Assembly (NCBI GenBank): GCA_030633285.1
Contig: DAOVTC010000032.1
Coordinates: forward strand, 1-8,743
Origin: Flavobacteriaceae bacterium
GTDB lineage: Bacteria; Bacteroidota; Bacteroidia; Flavobacteriales; Flavobacteriaceae
Direction of reading: 5' to 3'
Length of the DNA: 8,743 nucleotides
Numbering within the stretch: the first letter of the stretch is position 1; each line of letters starts with the position of its first letter. Below are positions 1 through 6,784 of the stretch, one piece after another. The notes under the pieces were generated by a model, which was not told where the DNA came from, did no database searches, and saw nothing but the letters and a program-made list of their open reading frames with translations. A program made the position numbers and the translations under genes.

Positions 1-276
1 CTTGCTTCTTATGTAGAAGAGCAACTACCTGAATACGATGTTAGAGTTTCAATTTTAGGGCATATGCAGCGTGGTGGATCACCAAGTTGTTTTGATCGTG
101 TTTTAGCTAGTAGAATGGGAGTGAAGGCTGTTGAATTACTGATAGATGGTAAATCAAATTTGATGGTTGGAATACAAAATAATAAAATGACTACTACTGG
201 ATTAGAAAAAGCGGTTAAAGAGCATCACAAAATGAATAAAGAAATATTGAGAATATCTGATATTATGTCAGTATAA
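1..276 (+). CDS. pfkA: 6-phosphofructokinase, C-terminal part (5'-truncated by window edge)
   Basis: Last 91 codons and the TAA stop of an ATP-dependent 6-phosphofructokinase, the cytoplasmic enzyme that phosphorylates fructose 6-phosphate to fructose 1,6-bisphosphate in glycolysis. The reading frame is open from base 1. The family-typical block [10 protein letters not shown] begins at residue 20 of the visible part. The visible Arg15, His21 and Arg24 correspond to the fructose-6-phosphate contacts known in E. coli PfkA (Arg243, His249, Arg252). The remaining tail (MVGIQNN..., then a helical Lys/Glu/His-rich end) is typical of the C-terminal helix of bacterial PfkA. About 235 N-terminal residues lie outside the window, so the ATP site cannot be checked. 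gapA starts 23 bases downstream without a terminator between them, which suggests a pfkA-gapA transcript. An ATG inside this frame (64) is an internal methionine, not the start. Confidence 0.93.
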   Translation, partial: LASYVEEQLPEYDVRVSILGHMQRGGSPSCFDRVLASRMGVKAVELLIDGKSNLMVGIQNNKMTTTGLEKAVKEHHKMNKEILRISDIMSV

Positions 277-287
277 AATAAATTTAA

Positions 288-1295
<1,008 letters not shown>

Positions 1296-1318
1296 TATAA
1301 AAAATTAAAAGTTTTTTT

Positions 1319-1348
1319 AAAACCCATAACTTATGTTATGGGTTTTTA
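1319..1348 (+). terminator. Intrinsic terminator of gapA
   Basis: A perfect 12-bp stem (AAAACCCATAAC at 1319-1330 pairing with GTTATGGGTTTT at 1335-1346) encloses a TTAT tetraloop. It is followed by a short T-rich run and preceded by an A-rich run, starting 23 bases after the gapA stop. The core of the stem is the most GC-rich stretch in this intergenic region. The A-tract and T-tract make it nearly symmetrical, but no convergent gene is present, so it probably acts only for pfkA-gapA. It overlaps the first in-frame ATG (1338) of the downstream exporter reading frame. Confidence 0.88.
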
Positions 1349-1373
1349 TATTTACTATAAAATTGAATATATC

Positions 1374-2000
1374 TTGGATATAAATATTTTAATAACATTT
1401 TTAACTGCATCAATATTGCTGACTTTTATGCCTGGCCCAGATATAATATATGTAATTATGCAAAGTATAACTAATGGAAAGAAGTATGGAATTGTTACTG
1501 CTTTTGGATTAGTAAGTGGAGTACTTGTACATACAACTTTTATTGCATTTGGAATTGCTGCAATTATTAATAATTCTGAAACATTATTTTTTATTATAAA
1601 ATTATTTGGAGCTTTATATCTATTTTATTTAGCATTTATAATATATAGAAATTCTTCATCAATTAATTTGGAAGAAAATCAGGTATCTAAAAAATCTTTT
1701 TTTTTACTTTATAAAAAAGGATTTATTATGAATGTTTTAAACCCAAAAGTGGCTATTTTCTTTTTGGCATTTTTTCCAGGTTTTATTATTGAATCACAAG
1801 GGAAAATAATTTTTCAAATTTATTTATTGGGTTTATTATTTATGATTCAGGCATTTGTTGTTTTTACTTTAGTATCAGTTACTTCTGCGTATTTGACTTC
1901 TTTTTTACGTGAAAATAAACATTTTGAAATATTTTTAAAGTGGTTTCAAATTATTATTTTTATAGCAATTGGAGTTTTTATTTTATTTTCAGAAAAATAA
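1374..2000 (+). CDS. LysE/RhtB-family amino-acid exporter
   Basis: Predicted inner-membrane exporter of the LysE/RhtB superfamily, whose characterised members export amino acids or related metabolites. Counted from the TTG at 1374 it has 208 residues, the usual family length. Visible family marks are the N-terminal helix ending in MPGPD (19-23), a loop with NGKKYG (34-39), a break rich in polar residues (92-115), and the central motif GFIMNVLNPK (116-125) followed by the hydrophobic FFLAFFPGF. About six membrane segments can be drawn (roughly 4-22, 40-63, 68-90, 117-138, 146-172, 187-205). An ATG at 1338 is in frame, but it lies inside the right arm of the gapA terminator and would add 12 atypical residues. 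The TTG gives MDINILITFL, which matches how these proteins normally begin. The substrate cannot be predicted. HMG-CoA lyase follows after 27 bases, probably in the same transcript. Confidence 0.85.
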   Translation: MDINILITFLTASILLTFMPGPDIIYVIMQSITNGKKYGIVTAFGLVSGVLVHTTFIAFGIAAIINNSETLFFIIKLFGALYLFYLAFIIYRNSSSINLEENQVSKKSFFLLYKKGFIMNVLNPKVAIFFLAFFPGFIIESQGKIIFQIYLLGLLFMIQAFVVFTLVSVTSAYLTSFLRENKHFEIFLKWFQIIIFIAIGVFILFSEK

Positions 2001-2027
2001 TGTGTCTTATTCGTATATTTGATTTTA

Positions 2028-2885
2028 GTGAATAAAGTCAAAATCATAGAATGCCCTCGTGACGCCATGCAAGGTATTAAATCTCGTTTTATACCAACTA
2101 ATATAAAAGCAAGGTATATCAATTCCTTGTTAAAAGTAGGGTTTGATACTATAGATTTTGGAAGTTTTGTTTCACCAAAAGCAATTCCTCAAATGCGTGA
2201 TACTGCTAATGTTTTGTCTCAATTAGATTTAACGCAAACAAAAAGTAAACTATTGGCAATAGTTGCTAATATTAGAGGAGCAAATGATGCAAGTGTTTTT
2301 CAAGAAATTGATTATTTAGGATATCCATTTTCTATATCCGAAAACTTTCAAATGCGAAATACAGGAAAAACGATTGCACAATCTTTGGGTATTTTAGAGG
2401 AAATATTAAATATTGCTTATAAATCTGATAAAGAAGTTGTTGCTTATCTTTCTATGGGTTTCGGAAATCCTTATGGAGATCCTTGGAATGTAGAAATTGT
2501 TGCAAAATGGACTGATACTTTAGCAAAAATGGGTGTAAAAATATTATCATTGTCTGATACAGTTGGTGTTGCAAGTGGTGAAACTATATCGTATTTGTTT
2601 GCTAATTTAATTCCGATTTATCCAAATATAGAATTTGGGGCACATTTGCATACCAATCCGAATTCTTGGCATGAAAAAGTTGATGCAGCTTTTCAAGCAG
2701 GATGTTATAGATTTGATGGAGCGATTAAAGGTTATGGTGGTTGCCCGATGGCAAAAGATGAATTAACGGGTAACATGCCTACTGAAAAACTAGTATCTTA
2801 CTTTACTGCTAAAAAAACCAATACTAACATCAATTCATTAAGCTTTGAGAGTGCTTATAATGAAGCTTTAAAAGTATTCTTTTAA
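2028..2885 (+). CDS. Hydroxymethylglutaryl-CoA lyase
   Basis: TIM-barrel lyase of the HMGL-like (DRE-TIM) family. It cleaves 3-hydroxy-3-methylglutaryl-CoA to acetyl-CoA and acetoacetate, the last step of leucine breakdown (called mvaB in some bacteria). From the GTG at 2028 the protein is 285 residues, close to the family norm. Catalytic and metal residues can be matched to the human enzyme: Arg11-Asp12 (ECPRDAMQG; human Arg41-Asp42), His206 and His208 in GAHLHTNP (human His233/His235), Cys239 in GYGGCPMA (human Cys266) and Asn249 in LTGN (human Asn275). The loop between the cysteine and the asparagine is one residue longer than in the human enzyme. Start choice: a TTG at 2019 is also in frame, but the GTG gives MNKVKIIECPRD, matching relatives as I remember them. 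There is no clear ribosome-binding site. It follows the exporter by 27 bases, and I see no obvious metabolic link between the two. Confidence 0.92.
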   Translation: MNKVKIIECPRDAMQGIKSRFIPTNIKARYINSLLKVGFDTIDFGSFVSPKAIPQMRDTANVLSQLDLTQTKSKLLAIVANIRGANDASVFQEIDYLGYPFSISENFQMRNTGKTIAQSLGILEEILNIAYKSDKEVVAYLSMGFGNPYGDPWNVEIVAKWTDTLAKMGVKILSLSDTVGVASGETISYLFANLIPIYPNIEFGAHLHTNPNSWHEKVDAAFQAGCYRFDGAIKGYGGCPMAKDELTGNMPTEKLVSYFTAKKTNTNINSLSFESAYNEALKVFF

Positions 2886-2942
2886 ATGTAAAAGTAGAAT
2901 TGGTAAGAAAAAAGCAGTAAAAATAATTTTCAGCTGATAACC

Positions 2943-3683
2943 TTACTTTATTCCTTCTTCTGCAGCAATAGCAGCTCCAATAATTCCTGCTTCATTTTTG
3001 TTTTCAGCAGGAATGATAGGTGTTTCAATATCGATTTGATCTTTATATTTGTGTAATTTTTTACTTGCTCCACCACCAATTATAAATAAATCAGGAGATA
3101 ATATAAGATTAATATGCTGGAAATATTTGTTCAATCTTTTTCCCCATCTGGAATAATTGAGATCTTCAATCTTTTTTATAGAATAAGCAGCATAATTTTC
3201 AAATGCTTCACTTTTATAGGTTACATGGCCTAATTCTGTATTTGGAATTAATTTTCCATTAAAAAATAAACCAGAACCTATTCCAGTTCCTAGTGTGATT
3301 ACTGCAACTAATCCTTGTTTCCCTTTTCCTGCACCAAAATGCATTTCCGCTTCAGCTGCAGCATCGGCATCATTTACCAAAGTAAAATCTAAACCGGTTT
3401 TATTCTTAAATAATTCATCAATTTGGACACCTTTTAGACTTGGGTGTAAATTAGATCCACTTAAACATTTTCCATGTGATAAAGGAGTTGGAAAACCACA
3501 ACCTACTATTCCCTTCCAATTAAAATGATCTACAATATTTTTTATTGTTTCAGCTATTGCTTCAGGTTTTGCTGGTTTAGGAGTATCTATTCTAAAACGT
3601 TCAGTTACAAGCTCACCGGTTGCTGTATCTACAATAGCTCCTTTAATTCCGGTGCCACCAATATCTATACCTAATACTTTCAT
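2943..3683 (-). CDS. ROK-family sugar kinase, polyphosphate-glucokinase-like
   Basis: 246-residue cytoplasmic kinase of the ROK (sugar kinase/hsp70/actin) fold. The N-terminal phosphate loop is [11 protein letters not shown] (5-15). The catalytic base lies in LVNDADAA (Asp105 expected), and the second phosphate loop is TLGTGIGSG (130-138). The substrate block IPNTELGH (146-153) is present, and an adenosine-type motif PDLFIIGGG lies at 197-205. The cysteine-rich zinc motif of most ROK kinases is absent. That absence, the IPNTE-x-GH block and the short length all match actinobacterial polyphosphate/ATP glucokinases (PPGK). The likely reaction is glucose to glucose 6-phosphate using polyphosphate, ATP or both. 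The phosphoryl donor cannot be decided here, and the tryptophan that follows the asparagine block in the Mycobacterium enzyme is Leu83 here. The gene is convergent with HMG-CoA lyase, with 57 bases between stops and no clear terminator. It would feed the same glycolysis as pfkA-gapA. Confidence 0.86.
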   Translation of the reverse strand: MKVLGIDIGGTGIKGAIVDTATGELVTERFRIDTPKPAKPEAIAETIKNIVDHFNWKGIVGCGFPTPLSHGKCLSGSNLHPSLKGVQIDELFKNKTGLDFTLVNDADAAAEAEMHFGAGKGKQGLVAVITLGTGIGSGLFFNGKLIPNTELGHVTYKSEAFENYAAYSIKKIEDLNYSRWGKRLNKYFQHINLILSPDLFIIGGGASKKLHKYKDQIDIETPIIPAENKNEAGIIGAAIAAEEGIK

Positions 3684-3715
3684 TTAAAAAATTATTAAAG
3701 ATTAAATTAATGAAA

Positions 3716-3723
3716 CAAACTTA
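3716..3723 (-). promoter_or_regulatory. Candidate -7 box upstream of the ROK kinase
   Basis: Read on the minus strand, the sequence is TAAGTTTG, a full match to the Bacteroidota -7 consensus TAnnTTTG, 32 bases upstream of the kinase ATG. No clean TTTG -33 element sits at the expected distance; the region there is only T-rich. Together with the hairpin further upstream this suggests that the kinase has its own transcript. Confidence 0.4.
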
Positions 3724-3757
3724 ACAAATAATAAAATAAAATCACCTCTATTTATTT

Positions 3758-3792
3758 AAAAAACAAATTAAATTGATTGGTAATTTGTTTTT
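3758..3792 (-). terminator. AT-rich intrinsic terminator after the beta-barrel-like gene
   Basis: A perfect 12-bp inverted repeat (arms 3759-3770 and 3781-3792, core AAACAAATTA / TAATTTGTTT) has a 10-base loop. Read on the minus strand it begins 11 bases after the stop of the gene at 3804-4295 and ends in a T run. The stem has only one G-C pair per arm, so it is weaker than the gapA terminator. It separates the secreted protein from the ROK kinase. Confidence 0.55.
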
Positions 3793-3803
3793 GTAAAAAC
3801 AAT

Positions 3804-4295
3804 TTAGAAATGTATGCCAACACCAATACTACCATATGAAGAAGTTCCTGCGCCAAATTCAACAATTCCTCCCCAAGTGTCATTAAATCTCCATTCGCCT
3901 CCTCCATGCAAATTAACTATAAAAGTATCACCTTCACCACCTAAAACAAAACCAGAATCAACACCTCCCCATAGATCTAATGGTTCAGGAAGATTATTAA
4001 TAAAACCATCAAAATAATAATCAACTCTACCGCCGATGATTACATAATCAAAATTGAAAGGCAAACCAATAGTTGGTGAAACCGTCATGTTTTCAGCAAT
4101 AGGAATTTCATAAAAAACAGTTAATAAAGTATTGTTACTATCATTATAGTTTTCATTGGCTTTATTATAATAGTGTGAATAACTTCCAGCTTTTAAAAGT
4201 ATATTTAAAGAGCTTAGCTCTTTTTGAGCATATGAATTATTTGAAATTAAAAGGATTAGCCCACCTAGTAAAAAATATGTAATAGATTTATTCAT
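3804..4295 (-). CDS. Small secreted outer-membrane beta-barrel-like protein, function unknown
   Basis: 163 residues with a clear Sec signal peptide: Lys3, hydrophobic residues 6-18, likely cleavage after SYA (23|24). The mature part alternates polar and hydrophobic residues in short strands rich in Gly and aromatics (for example FNFDYVIIGGRVDYYF, 80-95, and GGGEWRF). It ends in GSIGVGIHF. A terminal phenylalanine after an alternating strand is the usual outer-membrane insertion signal. The size fits a small eight-strand barrel. The central segment NNLPEPLDLWGGVDSGF (from 100) resembles a pattern seen in uncharacterised Bacteroidota outer-membrane proteins, but I cannot name a family. There is no lipoprotein cysteine. 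The gene has a candidate promoter 26 bases upstream of its ATG and a hairpin after its stop, so it is probably monocistronic. Confidence 0.72.
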   Translation of the reverse strand: MNKSITYFLLGGLILLISNNSYAQKELSSLNILLKAGSYSHYYNKANENYNDSNNTLLTVFYEIPIAENMTVSPTIGLPFNFDYVIIGGRVDYYFDGFINNLPEPLDLWGGVDSGFVLGGEGDTFIVNLHGGGEWRFNDTWGGIVEFGAGTSSYGSIGVGIHF

Positions 4296-4320
4296 TTTAG
4301 TATATTATAAAGTTATTGTT

Positions 4321-4328
4321 CAAATATA
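4321..4328 (-). promoter_or_regulatory. Candidate -7 box upstream of the beta-barrel-like gene
   Basis: On the minus strand this reads TATATTTG, matching TAnnTTTG, with a T-run (4344-4350 on the plus strand as A residues) upstream instead of a clean TTTG. It lies in the 43-base gap after the methyltransferase gene and would give a leader of about 20 bases. The surroundings are very AT-rich, so a chance match is possible. Confidence 0.4.
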
Positions 4329-4338
4329 AATATAATTT

Positions 4339-4773
4339 TTAGTAAAAAAAGGGAATCAATCGGTAAGTATTATTTTTGTATTCCAGATATATTTCATCAA
4401 ATTTTTCAGATAAAAACTGTTCTTCCAATTTTATTTTTTCTAATAAAACAATAATTAAAATCGTTAAAATTGAAAGGCGCAAAAAAGAAAAATAGGATAT
4501 TATAGATGCTAAAAAGAATAAGATTATACCTGCATACATTGGGTTTCTAATTATTTTATAAGATCCGCTATTTCTAAATAAGGCATTTTCTTTTACTTCA
4601 GGTTGGATATTAAAATTGCCAATTTTCATAGCAAGAACACCCAAAGTTGATAAAACAAAGCCAATAATTTGAAATATTACCAAAAAATTATTAGCTATTA
4701 AATTTTTGCTAAATAGAAAAAAAGCAAAACAACTAAATTGAATAATAACTAATATGTATGATTTTTTAGACAA
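4339..4773 (-). CDS. Isoprenylcysteine carboxyl methyltransferase-like (PEMT/ICMT) membrane protein
   Basis: 144-residue integral membrane protein of the PEMT/ICMT-like methyltransferase superfamily. These small membrane enzymes use S-adenosylmethionine; the bacterial members mostly have unknown substrates. The SAM-binding region typical of the family is visible: SGSYKIIRNPMYAG (69-82), then a long hydrophobic stretch (83-111), then the Glu-Glu pair (117-118) and the closing EIYLEYKNNTYRLIPFF (127-143). Two membrane segments precede it (about 6-22 and 28-49). The start is uncertain. No in-frame ATG exists upstream, and the TTG at 4771-4773 gives MSKKSYILV, a sensible beginning before the first membrane helix. 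The frame stays open another 57 bases upstream without a better start. At 144 residues it is at the short end of the family but carries the whole core. It is the first gene of the minus-strand group and shares nothing obvious with its neighbours. Confidence 0.78.
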   Translation of the reverse strand: MSKKSYILVIIQFSCFAFFLFSKNLIANNFLVIFQIIGFVLSTLGVLAMKIGNFNIQPEVKENALFRNSGSYKIIRNPMYAGIILFFLASIISYFSFLRLSILTILIIVLLEKIKLEEQFLSEKFDEIYLEYKNNTYRLIPFFY

Positions 4774-4862
4774 AAATTTGTTTTTGATTTTATCTGACGA
4801 AAGTATAAAACATAATTTATTATAAAAATATTATTTTAATAAATTATCTAAAAATTCAATGT

Positions 4863-4964
4863 CATTTCAAATCTCTTTATACTGATATTTTGAGAGCTTT
4901 ATTTTCCGAAGGAAGTGTCATAAAAGTTAAATTTAGAGAAGAAGCATTAAATAGTATTCAATAA
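4863..4964 (+). pseudogene. Possible 3' remnant of a degraded gene
   Basis: This frame encodes 33 residues that look protein-like (HFKSLYTDILRALF, then SEGSVIKVKFREEALNSIQ) before a TAA stop at 4962-4964, in a region otherwise of AT-rich non-coding character. Upstream, the frame is open to 4809 but becomes low-complexity Ile/Asn/Tyr, and no start codon with a plausible context precedes it. An ATG at 4859 sits one base out of frame, so a single-base shift would join it. An imperfect hairpin (4954-4964 with 4978-4987, one bulge) covers the stop codon and could be an old terminator, although no T-tract follows. The protein family is not recognised. It could equally be a small unannotated gene or chance. 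Confidence 0.25.
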
Positions 4965-5032
4965 TATTTCTTCTTATTTATTGATACTAATATGACATTT
5001 ATCATGTTATTTAAAATAATTCTAAATAAGCT

Positions 5033-5062
5033 TTTGTTGTTTCAAATATTCAGTTACTTTTG
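5033..5062 (+). promoter_or_regulatory. Promoter of the porin / FMN-binding operon
   Basis: TTTG at 5033-5036, an 18-base spacer, then TACTTTTG at 5055-5062. This is a close fit to the Bacteroidota housekeeping promoter (TTTG-N19-TAnnTTTG) and the best-formed promoter in the window. Transcription would start near 5068, giving a leader of about 40 bases before the GTG of the porin gene. Confidence 0.7.
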
Positions 5063-5070
5063 TCACATAA

Positions 5071-5089
5071 TAATTATAATTTATAATTA
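5071..5089. promoter_or_regulatory. 19-bp perfect dyad at the start of the porin transcript (possible operator)
   Basis: TAATTATAA, one central base, then TTATAATTA: a perfect 9-1-9 palindrome directly downstream of the -7 box, covering roughly the first 20 transcribed bases. The placement suits a repressor site. A 9-1-9 or 7-1-7 arrangement recalls Fur-family boxes, but the sequence is not a canonical Fur or PerR box. The region is almost pure A/T, so chance is not excluded. Confidence 0.35.
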
Positions 5090-5106
5090 ATCTAAATAAA
5101 AATAAG

Positions 5107-6252
5107 GTGAAAATTTTATTATTTTTTGTTGCAATTTTAGTGTTATCTATAACCAACGCACAAGAATCAAAACAAGACTCATTAAGAGTTGTAAACAGGT
5201 TACTAGATTATAATTCAAATAAATTAACTATAGGTGGTTATGCTCAAATAGATTATAACGAACCAGATGGTTCAGCACCTGGAAAACTAGATGTTCATAG
5301 GTTAGTTATGCTTTTTGGTTATAAATTTAGTGATAGAGTTAGTTTTTTAACTGAAATTGAATTTGAACATGTTAAGGAAGTTTTTGTTGAGCAAGCATTT
5401 GTAAATTATAATGTAAGTCCAAATTTAAATATAAGAGGTGGGCTTATGTTGGTGCCTATGGGTATAATGAATGAATATCATGAGCCACCAACATTTTATG
5501 GAGTTGAAAGGCCTGGTTTGGATCATGATATTGTACCTACAACTTGGCGAGAAATTGGAGTAGGAGTAGCCGGAAAATTTGACAATTTATCATTAAAATA
5601 TCAAGCTTATATTTTTAATGGTTTTATTTCCTATAAAGATGGTGAAGGAACTTTACGAGGTTTAGATGGCTTGAGAAAAGGCCGTCAAAAAGGAGCAGAA
5701 TCAATTATTAATACGCCAAATTTATCAATGAAAATTGATTATTATGGAATTTTGGGTTTAAAGATTGGATTAGCAGGTTATTTTGGAGAAACACAAACAG
5801 ATGATACATCCATTGAAAATTCAACAGTAGGTGTTTCTATGATAGGTATTGATGCCAGATATATTAATAATTCTTTAGAGCTTAGAGGCCAATATATATG
5901 GACTAGCTTATCAGGTACGGAAAAATATAATACCCTTACCGAAAAAGATTTAGGTTCACAAATGAATGGATATTATGGTGAAATCGCATATGACTTTATA
6001 CCAATAATTGATAGTAAATCTGATAAAAAATTGGTACTGTTTACTCGATATGAAAAATTCAATACACACAAACAAACGGAAGGAAATTTAGATCCTAATA
6101 AAGCTTTTGATAGAGATATTATTACAAGTGGTATTGATTTTAAAATTGTATCTGGTGTAGCTTTAAAAGTAGACTATCAGTGGTTTAATAATGCGGATGT
6201 AAATACTGATTTAAAAAATCAGTTTAATGCAGGAATAGGAATAATGTTTTAA
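5107..6252 (+). CDS. Outer-membrane porin, OprP-like beta-barrel
   Basis: 381-residue predicted outer-membrane channel. A Sec signal peptide is clear (Lys2, hydrophobic 3-15, cleavage likely after TNA at 18). The mature protein starts with a polar segment, then LTIGGYAQIDY (40-50), a typical first strand of the phosphate-selective-porin-like group. Regular amphipathic strands follow to a terminal strand ending GIGIMF, the phenylalanine insertion signal. The conserved-looking segments HEPPTFYGVERP (125-136) and IVPTTWREIG (142-151) probably form a loop or constriction. An acidic cluster (Glu83, 85, 87, 91, 94) lies just before it. The substrate is unknown; the porin O/P name does not prove phosphate transport. 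GTG is the chosen start because it sits directly before the signal peptide, with a promoter at the right distance. The next gene starts 7 bases after the stop, so this is the first gene of an operon with an FMN-binding protein and a membrane protein. Confidence 0.85.
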   Translation: MKILLFFVAILVLSITNAQESKQDSLRVVNRLLDYNSNKLTIGGYAQIDYNEPDGSAPGKLDVHRLVMLFGYKFSDRVSFLTEIEFEHVKEVFVEQAFVNYNVSPNLNIRGGLMLVPMGIMNEYHEPPTFYGVERPGLDHDIVPTTWREIGVGVAGKFDNLSLKYQAYIFNGFISYKDGEGTLRGLDGLRKGRQKGAESIINTPNLSMKIDYYGILGLKIGLAGYFGETQTDDTSIENSTVGVSMIGIDARYINNSLELRGQYIWTSLSGTEKYNTLTEKDLGSQMNGYYGEIAYDFIPIIDSKSDKKLVLFTRYEKFNTHKQTEGNLDPNKAFDRDIITSGIDFKIVSGVALKVDYQWFNNADVNTDLKNQFNAGIGIMF

Positions 6253-6259
6253 AAAAATA

Positions 6260-6784
6260 ATGAAGAAAATAACTGTAATCTTATTATTTCTGGTATTTCA
6301 TTTAAGTTTTGATATTCCAAAAAAAATTGAAAAAAGAATAGATAAAGAAATTTTAATTGTATTTGATATTGAATCCTACTCTAAAGAAGTAATTATTGTA
6401 GATCAAGGGATCAATAACGAATTAAAGATTGATTTTAATAATGATAATTTTTATAAAATTAGATCAGGTGGAGATTTAGTAGGTTACTTTTATTATGGAA
6501 AAGCTCTTAGTAAAGCAGACCAATTTGATTTTGTAATTATTTTTGATTATAATTTGATTATAAAAAAAATAAAAGTACTGGCTTATAGAGAAGATTACGG
6601 TGGAGAGATAAGTAGTAAAAGATGGCTAAGGCAATTTAATGATTTAACAATTGAGGATACCGTTAAATATAATAAAGATATTAAAGCTATTTCAGGCGCA
6701 ACAATCTCAGCAAAATCTATGACAAATGCAGTAAATGATATATTGATAAGTTTAACAATCCTTCAAAATATTATGCAATTATAA
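6260..6784 (+). CDS. Exported FMN-binding (FMN_bind / RnfG-NqrC-like) protein
   Basis: 174-residue protein with an N-terminal export or anchor segment (Lys2-Lys3, hydrophobic 4-17), placing the rest in the periplasm. The C-terminal half has the features of the FMN_bind domain found in RnfG, NqrC and NosR. A strand pair leads to VLAYREDYGGEISSKRWLRQF (106-126), and the flavinylation-type motif ISGATIS (144-150) is followed by a helix (AKSMTNAVNDIL). In characterised members FMN is attached by a phosphoester to the threonine of SGAT (here Thr148) by the ApbE flavin transferase. The acidic residue usually three positions before the Ser is replaced here by Lys142, with Asp140 nearby. Covalent attachment is therefore likely but not certain. 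No apbE lies in the window. The expected role is one-electron transfer in the periplasm. It starts 7 bases after the porin and overlaps the next gene by one base, implying translational coupling. Confidence 0.83.
   Translation: MKKITVILLFLVFHLSFDIPKKIEKRIDKEILIVFDIESYSKEVIIVDQGINNELKIDFNNDNFYKIRSGGDLVGYFYYGKALSKADQFDFVIIFDYNLIIKKIKVLAYREDYGGEISSKRWLRQFNDLTIEDTVKYNKDIKAISGATISAKSMTNAVNDILISLTILQNIMQL

Larger units (their letters stand above)
4774..5106. other. 333-base divergent intergenic region
   Basis: Separates the minus-strand methyltransferase from the plus-strand porin operon and should hold both promoters. On the porin side a good Bacteroidota promoter (5033-5062) and a palindrome (5071-5089) are visible. 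On the methyltransferase side only weak -7-like matches occur. The middle (about 4858-4999) is different in character: less AT-rich, with a coding-like stretch described separately. It is bounded by an 8-bp inverted repeat, AATGTCAT at 4858-4865 and ATGACATT at 4992-4999. Confidence 0.6.

Noticed and set aside
2019..2027. TTG at 2019 as the HMG-CoA lyase start
   Set aside because: It adds three residues (MIL) not expected in the family. The GTG at 2028 gives a better N-terminus, though the difference is small and cannot be proved.
2886..2942. Possible bidirectional terminator between the convergent HMG-CoA lyase and ROK genes
   Set aside because: Only a short TCAGCTGA palindrome (2930-2937) and A/T runs are present, with no stem-loop followed by a T-tract.
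3295..3528. Plus-strand open frame opposite the ROK kinase
   Set aside because: Antisense to the conserved NDAD and phosphate-loop region of the kinase; no independent support.
3814..4017. Plus-strand Pro/Ser-rich open frame opposite the beta-barrel-like gene
   Set aside because: Proline-rich translation arises from antisense Gly/Trp codons of the secreted protein.
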